From CALMEC01 sp031366605 (GTDB lineage: Bacteria > Actinomycetota > Thermoleophilia > Miltoncostaeales > Miltoncostaeaceae), in assembly GCA_031366605.1 (NCBI GenBank), contig JANLOO010000002.1, positions 15,451 to 79,450 on the forward strand: a stretch of 64,000 nucleotides of DNA, written 5' to 3'. The translations under genes and the position numbers were made by a program. Positions 53,201 to 61,613 of the stretch are shown piece after piece (positions within the stretch are counted from its first letter, which is position 1; each line of letters starts with the position of its first letter). The notes under the pieces were generated by a model that saw nothing but the letters and a program-made list of their open reading frames with translations, ran no database searches and had not been told where the DNA came from.

Positions 53201-53282
53201 CGTCGTCGTGTCAGCGGTCGCCGTCGCAGTCGTCGCCGGCCGCGCCTCACGCGCCATACAGGCACCCGGAGCATCCCGATGA
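50205..53282 (+). CDS. FtsX-family ABC permease, 1025 aa
   Basis: The protein has the architecture of two FtsX/MacB-like permease halves in one chain. The first helix is LRAIVVASGVAIATVVVSGIL, followed by a large external domain, then helices near residues 280-310 (LALLGAAGVALVLAFAALAA), 330-350, 365-420 and 455. A second external domain covers about 520-880, and three last helices include WGITAAALLLGIVALGLG. GTG 50205 overlaps the MarR stop, and its own stop overlaps the ATPase ATG, so all three genes are coupled. It probably handles lipids, lipoproteins or a peptide antibiotic; the substrate cannot be read. Confidence 0.85.
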   Translation: MTWPSAARALIELTMRQHRSRPLRAIVVASGVAIATVVVSGILGGGLIAGDLSQREDLAGLPDTARSFRVTMVGTAPDAGLTAPDRSARQALSQLSSTTPSRAIVFRETNLAGRGAILAGVDEIARWVTLTAGRLPRACTPQRCEVVQVSGAPATPAAIPGARFALVGSGHMQRATPLGRDRLTGNSPLLVAGDTAGLSALPGVSFVYRSTIWTSPVDPDALHTWNVPALLDNTARAAGVVEAITESDLQLTGPTREILAARAAGRTAAQRLALLGAAGVALVLAFAALAASMLRGDHDDDRSRLARRGATHRQLAVFAVADRAWISLVGTVIGAVAGVAVVTAIARATDRPVSAVLRHSLLSGQGVALIAGLWLLGTVVLMLSGAGPQDGVRVGRARLADIVAIGAIGMAALAATRGSTSATDLASGSFDPFLVALPILICIAAGAIALRMTGPIVRWCQRRFARRRSLAIRLALLAQARRPRRVAMTAAFLVVATGLAIFATGYAATLARGQQDQAVFVVPLDATIQAGADLVGPFDVAPPAAYRALGGEAAPIVRSPISITGVQSQPVNATVLGIPAPLLGHLPGWRDDASTSSRAQLASALGATSWQPLAGIAIPTDATALTLGTERVGAPMDMLLVVRRGAGSAQQISLGAVPAGAGSVHAGVPGDLRGAVILAVRLGLSAGQQISTGHAEAEGRGGDTLAGTLTLGALQAATPGGPVTLAGFDGWVGRGAITSRTAPTGVRLAYRLAAGRDAVARAPHPSDTTPLPVIASADIAERAGIGAELTLDAGGSRKVRGRIVASARRFPTIGTESFVIADQTQLAAALDAADPGAGTAREVWISRRPGHDAADLARQLATPPFASLSVRSHAAELGARRHDPRARGVLWTLWGITAAALLLGIVALGLGTATDIRDERAELADLDAQGLALGILRSHLHIRGIVPLLLGTLGGVALGIGLVALVVRLVLVTAGSETPVPPLLRATDWPRVTGLLGAFVVVSAVAVAVVAGRASRAIQAPGASR

Positions 53283-54832
53283 CCACGGCGATCCGCGTTG
53301 ACAACCTCTTCGTCGTCTATCGGACGGCGTACGGCGATGCCGCATCGCTTCAGGGCGTGTCGCTCGATGTCGCGCTGGGTGAGGTCGTGTGCATCATCGG
53401 TCCGAGTGGCTCTGGCAAGAGCACGCTGTTGCGTGGGATCGCCGGACTCGAGACGCCAACAGCCGGAGACGTCGCGGTGCGCGGCACCGTGCTCTCACGA
53501 CTGGGCGACGCCGACCGAGCCCGGTTTCGCGCGCGCCACATGGGTGTGGTGAGCCAATACGCGATGGACACGCTTGCGCCGGACCTCTCGGCGCGAGATG
53601 CGGTGGCACTGCAGAGCCGTTTGCTCGGGGCTTCCAAGGCCACGGCCCTGCGGACTGCCGACGGGCTGCTCGACGAGGTCGGCTTGCGCACGCTGCGGGC
53701 TGTGCGGACGCGTTCGTTGTCCGGCGGCGAACGTCAGCGTGTCGCCGTCTGCGCCGCGCTCGCCCACGGCCCTGAGATCGTGCTGGCAGATGAGCCCACC
53801 GGGGAGATTGACGCTGCATCGGCGGCGGTCGTCCACGCCCTGATCGCACGGTTGATCCGCGAGCGCTCAGCCACCGCGGTGATCGTCTCGCACGATGCCG
53901 CTGCCGCCACCCACTCGGATCGCGCGCTGTCGATCGCCGATGGGCGGCTGGCCGAGGAACAGATCGACGGGCGGACGTCGTTGGTCGTCGGTCCGGGCGG
54001 CTGGGTCCGTCTGCCCGCCGACCTGCGCGCGGCAGCAGGGCTCGGCGACCGGGTCACCGCCGACGCCACTGCGACCGATGTGCGACTGCACAGCCGTGCG
54101 TCGGTGGCCTCCTCTCCGCGTCGTCAACCGATGCCACCGCGGCCCCATGAGGTCACGCCAACCCCCGTCGCGGAGCTCCGTGAGGTCACCAAGTCATTCG
54201 GAACGGGAGCCGCGCGCCGGACGGTGTTGGGCGGCGTGTCGGCGCGTGTCACAGCGGGCACGTTGACCGCACTCGTCGGACGTTCGGGGTCGGGTAAGTC
54301 CACGCTGCTCCACCTGATCGCCGGAATGACGCGCCCCGATCGCGGCGAGATCCACGTGCTGGGGAGCAGGATGGACGTCCTCGATCACGCGGCAGCGGCA
54401 GCACTGCGCCGAAGCGGCGTCGCGCTGGTCACGCAGGACGTCGGGCTTGTCCCGTTTCTCAGCGGGGTCGAGAACGTCGTACTTGCGATGGAGATCCGTG
54501 GCGCTGCGACGGATATCGACCTGGTCCGCTCGACACTCGCCGAGGTCGGCCTCGAGGGGCACGCAGACCATCTGGTTGAGCACCTCTCAGCGGGTGAGCG
54601 TCAACGGGCCGCCCTGGCCAGGTCTCTGGCCACGCAACCGGCCCTGCTGCTCATCGACGAGCCAACCTCACGGTTGGACCGTCCCAATGCCCGAATGATC
54701 GGCGACCTGCTCGTCGCAATCTCCAGGCGCCACGACACGGCGGTCATCTGCGCCACCCATGACGACGAGATCATCAGCCGCGCCGATGCGATGATCGACC
54801 TGGACCACAGCGCGGCACCCGCCGCTGTCTGA
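53279..54832 (+). CDS. Tandem ABC ATPase (two nucleotide-binding domains in one chain)
   Basis: The 517-residue protein holds two LolD/MacB-like ATPase domains. The first has Walker A GPSGSGKST at 41-49, signature LSGGERQRV near 146 and Walker B VLADEPTGE. A linker rich in Pro and Arg follows (about 250-290). The second has GRSGSGKST near 335, LSAGERQRA near 436 and LLIDEPTSR. In the second, Gly in the signature has become Ala. The product energises the upstream permease, and fused ATPases match its fused two-half permease. It ends 3 bases from the convergent PNPOx-like gene. Confidence 0.92.
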   Translation: MTTAIRVDNLFVVYRTAYGDAASLQGVSLDVALGEVVCIIGPSGSGKSTLLRGIAGLETPTAGDVAVRGTVLSRLGDADRARFRARHMGVVSQYAMDTLAPDLSARDAVALQSRLLGASKATALRTADGLLDEVGLRTLRAVRTRSLSGGERQRVAVCAALAHGPEIVLADEPTGEIDAASAAVVHALIARLIRERSATAVIVSHDAAAATHSDRALSIADGRLAEEQIDGRTSLVVGPGGWVRLPADLRAAAGLGDRVTADATATDVRLHSRASVASSPRRQPMPPRPHEVTPTPVAELREVTKSFGTGAARRTVLGGVSARVTAGTLTALVGRSGSGKSTLLHLIAGMTRPDRGEIHVLGSRMDVLDHAAAAALRRSGVALVTQDVGLVPFLSGVENVVLAMEIRGAATDIDLVRSTLAEVGLEGHADHLVEHLSAGERQRAALARSLATQPALLLIDEPTSRLDRPNARMIGDLLVAISRRHDTAVICATHDDEIISRADAMIDLDHSAAPAAV

Positions 54833-54835
54833 GGA

Positions 54836-55267
54836 TCAGTCAGAGACGCCGGCCATCGCGACGACGCGCATCGGTCGGACCCGAACCAAGAGTTCACCCG
54901 ACACGGCGTTGCGACGCCCGAACTCCTCGGCGAGCGCCTCCCCCATGTAGCGGCGCGCAATCGCGGTCGCCCACGGCAGCATCGCACCGGCATCGTCGGA
55001 GACCTCGGCGACGCCGTCGACCCGGACGAACGAATACGGCGGGCCGTCGTCATCGACGCAGATCGAGACCCGTGGATCGCGCAAGATCGCGCGCCCTTTG
55101 GTCGTGCCGGCGCCGGTGTTGAAGATCAGCGAGCCGTCCTCGTCGACCACGAACCAGATCGGCACGACCATCGCAGCGCCATCCCGTTTGACGACGCCCA
55201 GCTTGCCCGTGCGTGTGCCCGCAGTCAGGAACGCGCGCGCCTCCGCCTGGTCCATCGGCCGGGCCAT
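54836..55267 (-). CDS. PPOX-class flavin or F420-dependent enzyme (PNPOx-like)
   Basis: The 143-residue split-barrel protein starts MARPMDQAEARAFL and shows GKLGVVKRDGAAMVVPIWFVVDEDG (first strands), LIFNTGAGTTKGRAILRDPRVSICVDD (cofactor phosphate region with KGR), and YSFVRVDGVAEV. Actinobacterial proteins of this type use FMN or F420 to reduce varied substrates. ATG 55267 follows AGGGCG. It begins 8 bases after the exported protein gene on the same strand, so the two probably form an operon. Confidence 0.82.
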   Translation of the reverse strand: MARPMDQAEARAFLTAGTRTGKLGVVKRDGAAMVVPIWFVVDEDGSLIFNTGAGTTKGRAILRDPRVSICVDDDGPPYSFVRVDGVAEVSDDAGAMLPWATAIARRYMGEALAEEFGRRNAVSGELLVRVRPMRVVAMAGVSD

Positions 55268-55275
55268 CGGTCGCC

Positions 55276-56325
55276 CTACGTGATCTTCTGGAGTGACTCG
55301 GCGATGGACTTGAGGTCCTGCTTGGGGTACGGGCCGCTGACAGTCAGGTAGATCGGGCCGTCGCGCCACCACAGGTGTGACGGAATCTCGGTGCCGATGC
55401 CGTACCGCGCACCGCGGTTGCCGACCAGCGTCGTGCCATTGCGCATGCTGAGGCACAGCTCGCTGAACGGATCGCGGCCGAACTTGGCGTTGCCCACAAG
55501 GCGCTCGGTGACCTCGATCCGCTCCCAGCCCTTCATGTAGACCGCCGAGAAGAGCGATGGGTTGCGCTTGTTGACATCCCGGATCCCGGTACGCGCCCCG
55601 AGTGGTGCCCATCCGGAGGCGACCAACGTGAACCCGCTGGGCAGCTTGGTCGGAAGCCGCGGGGTGAACGCAAGCGGCCCACGGGCGACCGCGGGGGTCC
55701 GGCGTTTGAAACCGTTGTTGATCCGCACAGGGCGGGGCCCCAGCTTGGGAAGGCCGAGCCTGCTCAAGAAGAGGCGTTGATTGAAACGCGAGAAGATGTA
55801 CCTGAACGTCGTGGTCACACCGTCGCGCTCGACCTCGAGTCGCTTGGGGAGCAGCGTCGTCTTGGTCAACCAGATGGTGGCGGTGCCCTCAGGGAGCTTC
55901 TGGCAGCTGTTGGCGGCCAGATCGATCTCGGCGCGCAACACGTTGCGACCGGCAAGACGCTCCGCGGTCAGCTGCAGGTGCCCGGCGCGGGCTTCGGCGA
56001 CCGCGAACTGGGCCAGCGTGAGCCCGAAGTCGCTGGGACCGTTGACCCCGTCGGGCGCTGCCTGGTACCGATTGTCGATGCGGCGTCCCTTGGAGGTGGG
56101 CGTCGCTCCGACGAAGAGCACGCCGTCACGAGCCGCCATGTCCACGACCTTGGGATCCTTGGCGATCGAACTGAAGCGCTCAGGCCCCGCGAACAGGTGA
56201 CGCACCGTCGTGGTCCGCGTCGACACGGTCAGCTGGTACGTATTCGCCGTGAACGTCGGGTTGGGCGTTCCGCCGAACGGAGCGACCACGGCAGCTGCGA
56301 TGGCTATGGCAGATGTGACGACCAT
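55276..56325 (-). CDS. Exported RseB/LolA-like protein
   Basis: The 349-residue protein has a signal peptide, MVVTSAIAIAAAVVAPFGG. The next part, TANTYQLTVSTRTTTVRHLFAG and RNVLRAEIDLAAN, then WLTKTTLLPKRLEVERDGVTTTFRY, looks like the open barrel of LolA/RseB-type lipid- or signal-binding proteins. The end, WWRDGPIYLTVSGPYPKQDLKSIAESLQKI (seen as GPIYLTVSG and LKSIAESL), resembles domains that follow such barrels in anti-sigma-linked proteins. ATG 56325 follows GAGGAG at 9 bases. No sigma or anti-sigma gene is adjacent. The family call is tentative. Confidence 0.5.
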   Translation of the reverse strand: MVVTSAIAIAAAVVAPFGGTPNPTFTANTYQLTVSTRTTTVRHLFAGPERFSSIAKDPKVVDMAARDGVLFVGATPTSKGRRIDNRYQAAPDGVNGPSDFGLTLAQFAVAEARAGHLQLTAERLAGRNVLRAEIDLAANSCQKLPEGTATIWLTKTTLLPKRLEVERDGVTTTFRYIFSRFNQRLFLSRLGLPKLGPRPVRINNGFKRRTPAVARGPLAFTPRLPTKLPSGFTLVASGWAPLGARTGIRDVNKRNPSLFSAVYMKGWERIEVTERLVGNAKFGRDPFSELCLSMRNGTTLVGNRGARYGIGTEIPSHLWWRDGPIYLTVSGPYPKQDLKSIAESLQKIT

Positions 56326-56534
56326 GCGGGAGAACTCCTCTGTCACGGCGGCCCGGGTGGCCGAAGCGATCGCACCCAGGTTGTAACAGTGTCGGATACT
56401 AGACGGAGCGTCCCGACGACGAAAAATCCTTCTGGCAAGACCTACAGAGCCGACGAACCAACGGTCGGCATGTTGCGACATCGTCACATTCTGGTCCGGG
56501 TTCCCACCCCACGAACAGCGCGAGGGCAGACAGC

Positions 56535-56885
56535 GTGATGCCGCAGGCCCGCACACGCGCGGTTCTCGGTTGGATCGACGGCACGTTCGCCAAAGCGAAT
56601 GTCGGCGTTGACCGGCTACACGGAGATCGTGCAATCCATCGCGGAGCACTCGCGCGCCTTCGGCAAGCCGGTGCTGCTGATCAACGGCGACTCACACGTC
56701 TTCGGCGTCGACTCCCCACTGGCTGATCCGACGACTGCGTTCAACCAGTGATACGTCTTCACGGCGCCGGTGCCGAACCCGACACGTTTGACGGTCCAGG
56801 GAAGCTCGTCCGCGCCCCAGCTCCTGAGTGCGCTTGACGATCAACGAGGCCGACCCCGGGCTGTTCAGCTTCGAAGAAGTTCCGG
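56535..56885 (+). pseudogene. Remnant of a metallophosphoesterase-like gene
   Basis: Three pieces in different frames can be read: LGWIDGTFAKA near 56560, TGYTEIVQSIAEHSRAFGKPV then VLLINGDSHVFGVDSPL (56611-56750, ended by TGA), and APVPNPTRLTVQGSS followed by RLTINEADPGLFSFEEVPVV (56760-56885). The order and the GDSH metal motif match the C-terminal half of calcineurin-like phosphoesterases. The first half is missing and there is a deletion before TGYTEIV. It is the only clear pseudogene outside the first 13.4 kb. Confidence 0.7.
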
Positions 56886-57001
56886 TCGTCTTCTCGGTCG
56901 TGCGCCGAGATTCGGCTTGGCGCGATCTCGCGTCGAGCCGGGTCCCGGCGGGTTCCCGACGGCGGCGTACACGCGACCGTGCCCGGTAGCCTGCCAGTCG
57001 C

Positions 57002-58801
57002 ATGACGACGGCTGCCGACACCAGTCCCCCGCTCCGGCGGCTCTTCGACTACGCAGCCCGTCACCGCGGGCGGATGGTCTGGGCGACGTTCCTGACGGTG
57101 ATGAACAAGATCTTCGACGTCGCACCGGAGATCCTGATCGGCTTCGCGATCAACGTCGTGGTCAAGGACGAGACCTCGTACGTCGCCAGGGTCACCGGTA
57201 TCGAGGACCGCTGGCATCAGCTGCTGTTCTTGGGAGCGCTCAACGTCGTCATCTGGCTGTTGGAGTCGGCGACCGAGTACGGCTACTCCGTCGCGTGGCG
57301 CAACCTCGCACAGACGGTGCAGCACGAGGCACGGATGGACTGCTACACCCACGTCCAGCGACTCGAGTTGGCGTACTTCGAGGATCAGAGCACCGGGGGG
57401 CTCATGGCGATCCTCAACGACGACGTCAACCAGTTGGAGCGATTCCTCGACACCGGCGCCAAAGAGATCATCCACACCGTCGTCAACGTCGTCTTGGTCG
57501 GGATCGTCTTCTTGTTCATCTCGCCGCTGTTGACGCTGCTGGCGTTTGCGCCGATCCCGGTCATCCTGTGGGGGTCGTTCCGCTACCAGCGCCGCCTGGA
57601 GCCCATGTACCGCGAGGTGCGGGCGAAAGTCGGCAACCTGGCGGGCTCGCTCGCCAACAACCTGGGTGGCATCGCGACGATCAAAGCCTTCACCGCGGAG
57701 GACCGCGAGGTCGCGCGGATCGGGCACGAGTCGGATGCCTACCGACTGGCCAATCGCGACGCGATCAAGTTCTCGTCGGCGTTCGTCCCGCTCATCCGCA
57801 TCGCCATCCTGATCGGTTTCACCTGCACGCTGGTCCTGGGCGGGCGTTTCGCGCTCAACGGAACGCTCGACATCGGGCTGTACTCGGTCATGGTGTTCAT
57901 GACGCAGCGTCTCCTGTGGCCACTGACCCGCCTGGGTGAGACCTTTGACCTGTACCAGCGGGCGATGGCCTCCACGCGCCGCATCCTTGACCTGCTCGCG
58001 ATTTCACCGAGCATCGTTCCCGGCAACCGGTCGCTGCCGCGGCCCGTTCGCGGCGAGATCAGGTTCGAGGACGTGCGGTTTGCCTACGGCGACCGGCAAG
58101 ACGTGTTGCACGGCATCGACATGCACATCCCGTCGGGCGAGACGCACGCCGTGGTCGGCCTGACCGGCTCGGGCAAAAGCACCATCGTCAAGCTTCTGAT
58201 GCGCTTCTACGATCCGACGGCGGGGCGGGTCACGGTCGACGGCATCGACGTGCGCGAGTTGGCCTTCACCGAGCTGCGCGGGGCAACGGGATTCGTCAAC
58301 CAAGACACGTTCCTGTTTGACGGGACCGTGCGCGAGAACATCGCGTACGGGCGTCCCGATGCCGCGCAGGCCGACGTCGACGAAGCCGCCCGCCTGGCTG
58401 AGGCCACCGAGTTCATCACGACGCTGCCAGACGGGTACGACACGCTGGTGGGCGAACGTGGGCAAAAACTCTCGGGCGGGCAACGGCAGCGCCTGTCCAT
58501 CGCGCGGGCCATCCTGCGCGACCCCGCCATACTGGTGCTGGACGAGGCCACGTCGTCGGTCGACAACGAGACCGAGGCCGCCATCCAACGGTCGATGGAG
58601 ATCGTCTCCCGCGGACGTACGATGCTGGTCATCGCCCATCGCCTGTCGACGGTGCGTGGCGCCCACCGGATCCACGTGCTCGAAGCCGGCCGCATCACCG
58701 AGTCCGGGACCCACGACGAACTCCTCGAAGTCGGCGGCCTCTACGCCGCGCTGTGGCGCGTGCAAACCGGCGAGGCCCTGGCCGCGGCGCGCGACGAGTA
58801 G
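57002..58801 (+). CDS. ABC exporter half-transporter (MsbA/MdlB-like)
   Basis: The 599-residue protein fuses six membrane helices (about 1-330) with an ATPase domain. Motifs are Walker A GLTGSGKST near 386, a Q-loop FVNQDTFLFDG, signature LSGGQRQR near 488, Walker B ILVLDEATSSVD and the H-loop IAHRLST. It should act as a homodimer exporting lipids or drugs; the substrate is unknown. A TAGCCT hexamer ends 9 bases before ATG 57002, giving a very short leader. The PilZ gene follows after 51 bases on the same strand. Confidence 0.93.
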   Translation: MTTAADTSPPLRRLFDYAARHRGRMVWATFLTVMNKIFDVAPEILIGFAINVVVKDETSYVARVTGIEDRWHQLLFLGALNVVIWLLESATEYGYSVAWRNLAQTVQHEARMDCYTHVQRLELAYFEDQSTGGLMAILNDDVNQLERFLDTGAKEIIHTVVNVVLVGIVFLFISPLLTLLAFAPIPVILWGSFRYQRRLEPMYREVRAKVGNLAGSLANNLGGIATIKAFTAEDREVARIGHESDAYRLANRDAIKFSSAFVPLIRIAILIGFTCTLVLGGRFALNGTLDIGLYSVMVFMTQRLLWPLTRLGETFDLYQRAMASTRRILDLLAISPSIVPGNRSLPRPVRGEIRFEDVRFAYGDRQDVLHGIDMHIPSGETHAVVGLTGSGKSTIVKLLMRFYDPTAGRVTVDGIDVRELAFTELRGATGFVNQDTFLFDGTVRENIAYGRPDAAQADVDEAARLAEATEFITTLPDGYDTLVGERGQKLSGGQRQRLSIARAILRDPAILVLDEATSSVDNETEAAIQRSMEIVSRGRTMLVIAHRLSTVRGAHRIHVLEAGRITESGTHDELLEVGGLYAALWRVQTGEALAAARDE

Positions 58802-58852
58802 GGAGGCAACCGTGCAGGAGTTCGCACGGACCCCACGAACCAACCTTGCACG

Positions 58853-59191
58853 ATGACTGAGAACCCGCCCCAGGACGAACGCCGCGCGAACCCGCGCGTC
58901 GACGTCCAGCTAGCCGCCCGACTCCATGTGGGGGATGACGTGATCGATGCACAGACAATCGACATCAGCCACGATGCGGTGTTGATCGGCGGGGATGACT
59001 TCCCCTCTGCGAACGAGGTGTACATCGAGATCGAGCTGGCCGAACTCGGCTGGCAGCGCCTCGCGGCCGACGTCGTGCGTCGCAATGATGTCGGAGACGA
59101 CGGCGTCCAGATGGCCGCCACGTTCGCCGGCGCGGCAACCTCAGGTGGCCGTGACGCGATCAGCGCATTCCTCAAGCGCCACCTGCACTAA
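58853..59191 (+). CDS. PilZ-domain protein
   Basis: The 112-residue protein has the two PilZ signatures in degenerate form: ERRANPRVDV near residue 9 (RxxxR) and TIDISHDAVLIGG near residue 38 (D/NxSxxG, with the last position shifted). PilZ domains bind cyclic di-GMP. The altered second motif makes binding uncertain. It follows the ABC exporter and precedes the surface-protein gene, on the same strand; no ribosome site is evident at ATG 58853. Confidence 0.65.
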   Translation: MTENPPQDERRANPRVDVQLAARLHVGDDVIDAQTIDISHDAVLIGGDDFPSANEVYIEIELAELGWQRLAADVVRRNDVGDDGVQMAATFAGAATSGGRDAISAFLKRHLH

Positions 59192-59349
59192 CAAATCCGT
59201 GACAGTGCGGGCGCTTTGTGTGAGCATGGGCGCATGAATGCGTCGTCGCCGCCGTGCGAGCCCTGGTCATCCAACGATCGCGTCGGGGGGCTGTGCACGC
59301 AGCATTGCGAGCAGCGGGCGCCCGACAAGGGAAACGCGTGCAAACCTCG

Positions 59350-59355
59350 TACGGT
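59350..59355 (+). promoter_or_regulatory. -10 hexamer TACGGT, likely leaderless start
   Basis: TACGGT ends 6 bases before ATG 59362, which is also where the signal peptide begins. Confidence 0.55.
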
Positions 59356-59361
59356 GACACT

Positions 59362-60555
59362 ATGAGGTTTCGTCGCTTTGCGCGCCGTCGTTTGCGGCGC
59401 CTTGGACTGCTGGCCGTCGGCATGGCGGCGGCCGTGCCCATGGGCGCGTTCGCACACGACGCAGCGGACGATCACACGCAGCAACGAGTTGCCGACCTGG
59501 CCGTGATGCTCAGCGCCCAACCCAACCCGGTGCAGGGCGGCGACACGGCGACGTTCACGCTCACCGTCACAAACCAGGGCCCGGACACCAGCCACCGGGT
59601 CCACGCCGCGATCGCGTTGACGGGCGTCAACGAGATCGTCCAGGGAATCAGTCTCGGATGGTCGTGCCAGATCGTCGGAGCACTCGCCGATTGCACACGG
59701 CGTCGGCTGCGCCCGGACACGAGTGCCCAGCTGACGCTCACGACAACCGCCCCACGCGGTTTTGGGCGCATCGGGGCTGGAGCAGTCGTTGCCTCGCGAA
59801 CCGAGGATCCGCAGTTGGCGAATAACACCGCAACCCTCGCGATCGACGTCAACAATCCGCCCGTCGTCAACCCCGACAGTGCGACGACGATGACCGGCGT
59901 CCCGGTCGATATCCCGGTCATGGACAACGACTCCGATCCTGACGGCGATCAGCTGACGTTGACGAGCACGACCACCCCAACGTCGGGGTCCGTGGCGTGC
60001 GACGTTTTGGTGTGTGTTTATGCGCCCGCTGCGGGTTTCAACGGCACCGACACGTTCACGTATACGGTGGGCGACGGACGGGGCGCGTCGGCAACCGGTT
60101 TGGTCACGGTCACGGTCAAACCCCAACCGCCCCCACCGCCGCCCGATCCCCCGCCTCCCCCGCCTCCGCCACCTCCGCCGCCTCCGCCACCGGACAACTC
60201 AGGCAATGCCGCCCCGGGTGTGACCGTTGAGGGACCTCAGACCGTGGTTCCCGGGCAAGTCACGCCGTACACGATCATCGTGTCGAACAGCTGCACGGTC
60301 GTCGCCCGCAGGGTGATGGTGCGCATGACCCTCCCGGCCGGAGTCACCATCGTGTCGGCGCCGTCTCGCGCGGTACTCAAGGGACGCACGCTGACCGTGC
60401 CGATCGGGGCCCTGCGCTCCACCAAAGCGCGCCACGTCGGCGTGCGACTGCGATTCCGCGCGAACGGCGGCAATCTGCGCACGCTCGTTGTGGCGGTGAC
60501 GTCGGCGAACGGACGGCTGACGGGCGACGGCATCGTCATCGCCGTCCGCACGTAG
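59362..60555 (+). CDS. Exported DUF11/Ig-like surface protein
   Basis: The 397-residue protein has a basic signal peptide (RRFARRRLRRLGLLAVG then AAAVPMGAFAHD). A DUF11-type domain follows (ADLAVMLSAQPNPVQGGDTATF and TLTVTNQGPDTSHRV). Next is an Ig-like/cadherin-type repeat with NPPVVNPDSATTM, DIPVMDNDSDPDGDQL and FNGTDTFTYTV. A long proline run (about 250-276) leads to a second DUF11-like domain. The proline run suggests a stalk through the cell wall. There is no sorting signal or C-terminal helix, so it may be secreted. Its role in adhesion is only inferred. Confidence 0.78.
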   Translation: MRFRRFARRRLRRLGLLAVGMAAAVPMGAFAHDAADDHTQQRVADLAVMLSAQPNPVQGGDTATFTLTVTNQGPDTSHRVHAAIALTGVNEIVQGISLGWSCQIVGALADCTRRRLRPDTSAQLTLTTTAPRGFGRIGAGAVVASRTEDPQLANNTATLAIDVNNPPVVNPDSATTMTGVPVDIPVMDNDSDPDGDQLTLTSTTTPTSGSVACDVLVCVYAPAAGFNGTDTFTYTVGDGRGASATGLVTVTVKPQPPPPPPDPPPPPPPPPPPPPPPDNSGNAAPGVTVEGPQTVVPGQVTPYTIIVSNSCTVVARRVMVRMTLPAGVTIVSAPSRAVLKGRTLTVPIGALRSTKARHVGVRLRFRANGGNLRTLVVAVTSANGRLTGDGIVIAVRT

Positions 60556-60731
60556 TGGTCCACTGAGTGGTCCTCCTCGCAAATACGAACACGTTTCCTG
60601 GCGAGATTGCTGTCACCACCAGTGGCTGCGAGGCTCGCCAACACCGTCTGGCTCGGTTTCGCTCGCCATTCCGCACAGTGGTTATTCGCTGACGGACCAT
60701 CAGGACACCAGAACATGATTCGCGCCCGTCC

Positions 60732-61613
60732 GTGATTCCCGGCTTCACCGACCACCGCGTCACGATCGGCGACATTGAGATCGCGTACGAGGTCGGCGGC
60801 GACGGCCCGCCGGTGTTGCTCTTGCACGGCTACCCCCAACACCGCGGCATGTGGCGGGACGTCGCCCCGCCACTGGCAGAGCGGTTTACCGTCGTGGCGA
60901 GTGACCTGCGCGGCTACGGCCAGAGCGGTAAACCGTCCGGCGACGATCGACACGAGCGCTACTCCAAGCGGCGGATGGCGGCCGACCAGGTCGCGTTGAT
61001 GCGTGCGCTCGACCTGCCACGCTTCGCGGTGTGCGGTCATGATCGCGGTGGACGGGTCGCCCACCGCATGTGCCTGGATCATCCCGACGCGGTCAGCGCC
61101 GCAGCCGTCATCGACATCGTGCCGACGCGCCACCTGTTGCAGACCACGGACACCGCGTTCGCCGCGGCTTACTACCACTGGTTCTTCCTGAGTCAACCGA
61201 CCGACCTGCCCGAGCGACTCATCGGCGGCGCCCCGGACTACTTCGTGCGGACGACGCTCGATCGTTGGAGCGGACCCGGGTTCGCGTTCGCTGAGACGAT
61301 CCTGCAGGACTACGTCACGGCATTCGACGCCGACGCGATCCACGCGAGCTGTGAGGACTACCGCGCCGCGGCGGGCATCGACCTGGAGCACGACGCTGCC
61401 GACGCCGACCGACGTATCGCGTCTCCCCTGCTGGTGCTCTGGGGCGAGCACGGGGCAATGCACCGTCTGTATGACGTGCCCCGCACCTGGCAGGACCGGG
61501 CGAACACGATCACCACACGCTCGCTCCCCTGCGGCCACTTCGTTCCCGAAGAAGCCCCGCAGGAGACCGCCGCGATCATCTTGGAATTCCTGGACCAGGC
61601 GTTGCCGTGGTAG
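60732..61613 (+). CDS. Haloacetate (fluoroacetate) dehalogenase-like hydrolase
   Basis: The 293-residue alpha/beta hydrolase has the fluoroacetate-dehalogenase residue set: Asp104 nucleophile with Arg105 and Arg108 in GHDRGGRVAHR, a halide-binding His149-Trp150 in YYHWFFLSQP, Tyr210 in CEDYRAA, and the catalytic His269 in CGHFVPEEAP. HGYPQHRGMW forms the oxyanion loop. It would hydrolyse haloacetates to glycolate, though related epoxide hydrolases share much of this. GTG 60732 is used. Its last codons overlap the amidase gene by 7 bases. Confidence 0.85.
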   Translation: MIPGFTDHRVTIGDIEIAYEVGGDGPPVLLLHGYPQHRGMWRDVAPPLAERFTVVASDLRGYGQSGKPSGDDRHERYSKRRMAADQVALMRALDLPRFAVCGHDRGGRVAHRMCLDHPDAVSAAAVIDIVPTRHLLQTTDTAFAAAYYHWFFLSQPTDLPERLIGGAPDYFVRTTLDRWSGPGFAFAETILQDYVTAFDADAIHASCEDYRAAAGIDLEHDAADADRRIASPLLVLWGEHGAMHRLYDVPRTWQDRANTITTRSLPCGHFVPEEAPQETAAIILEFLDQALPW

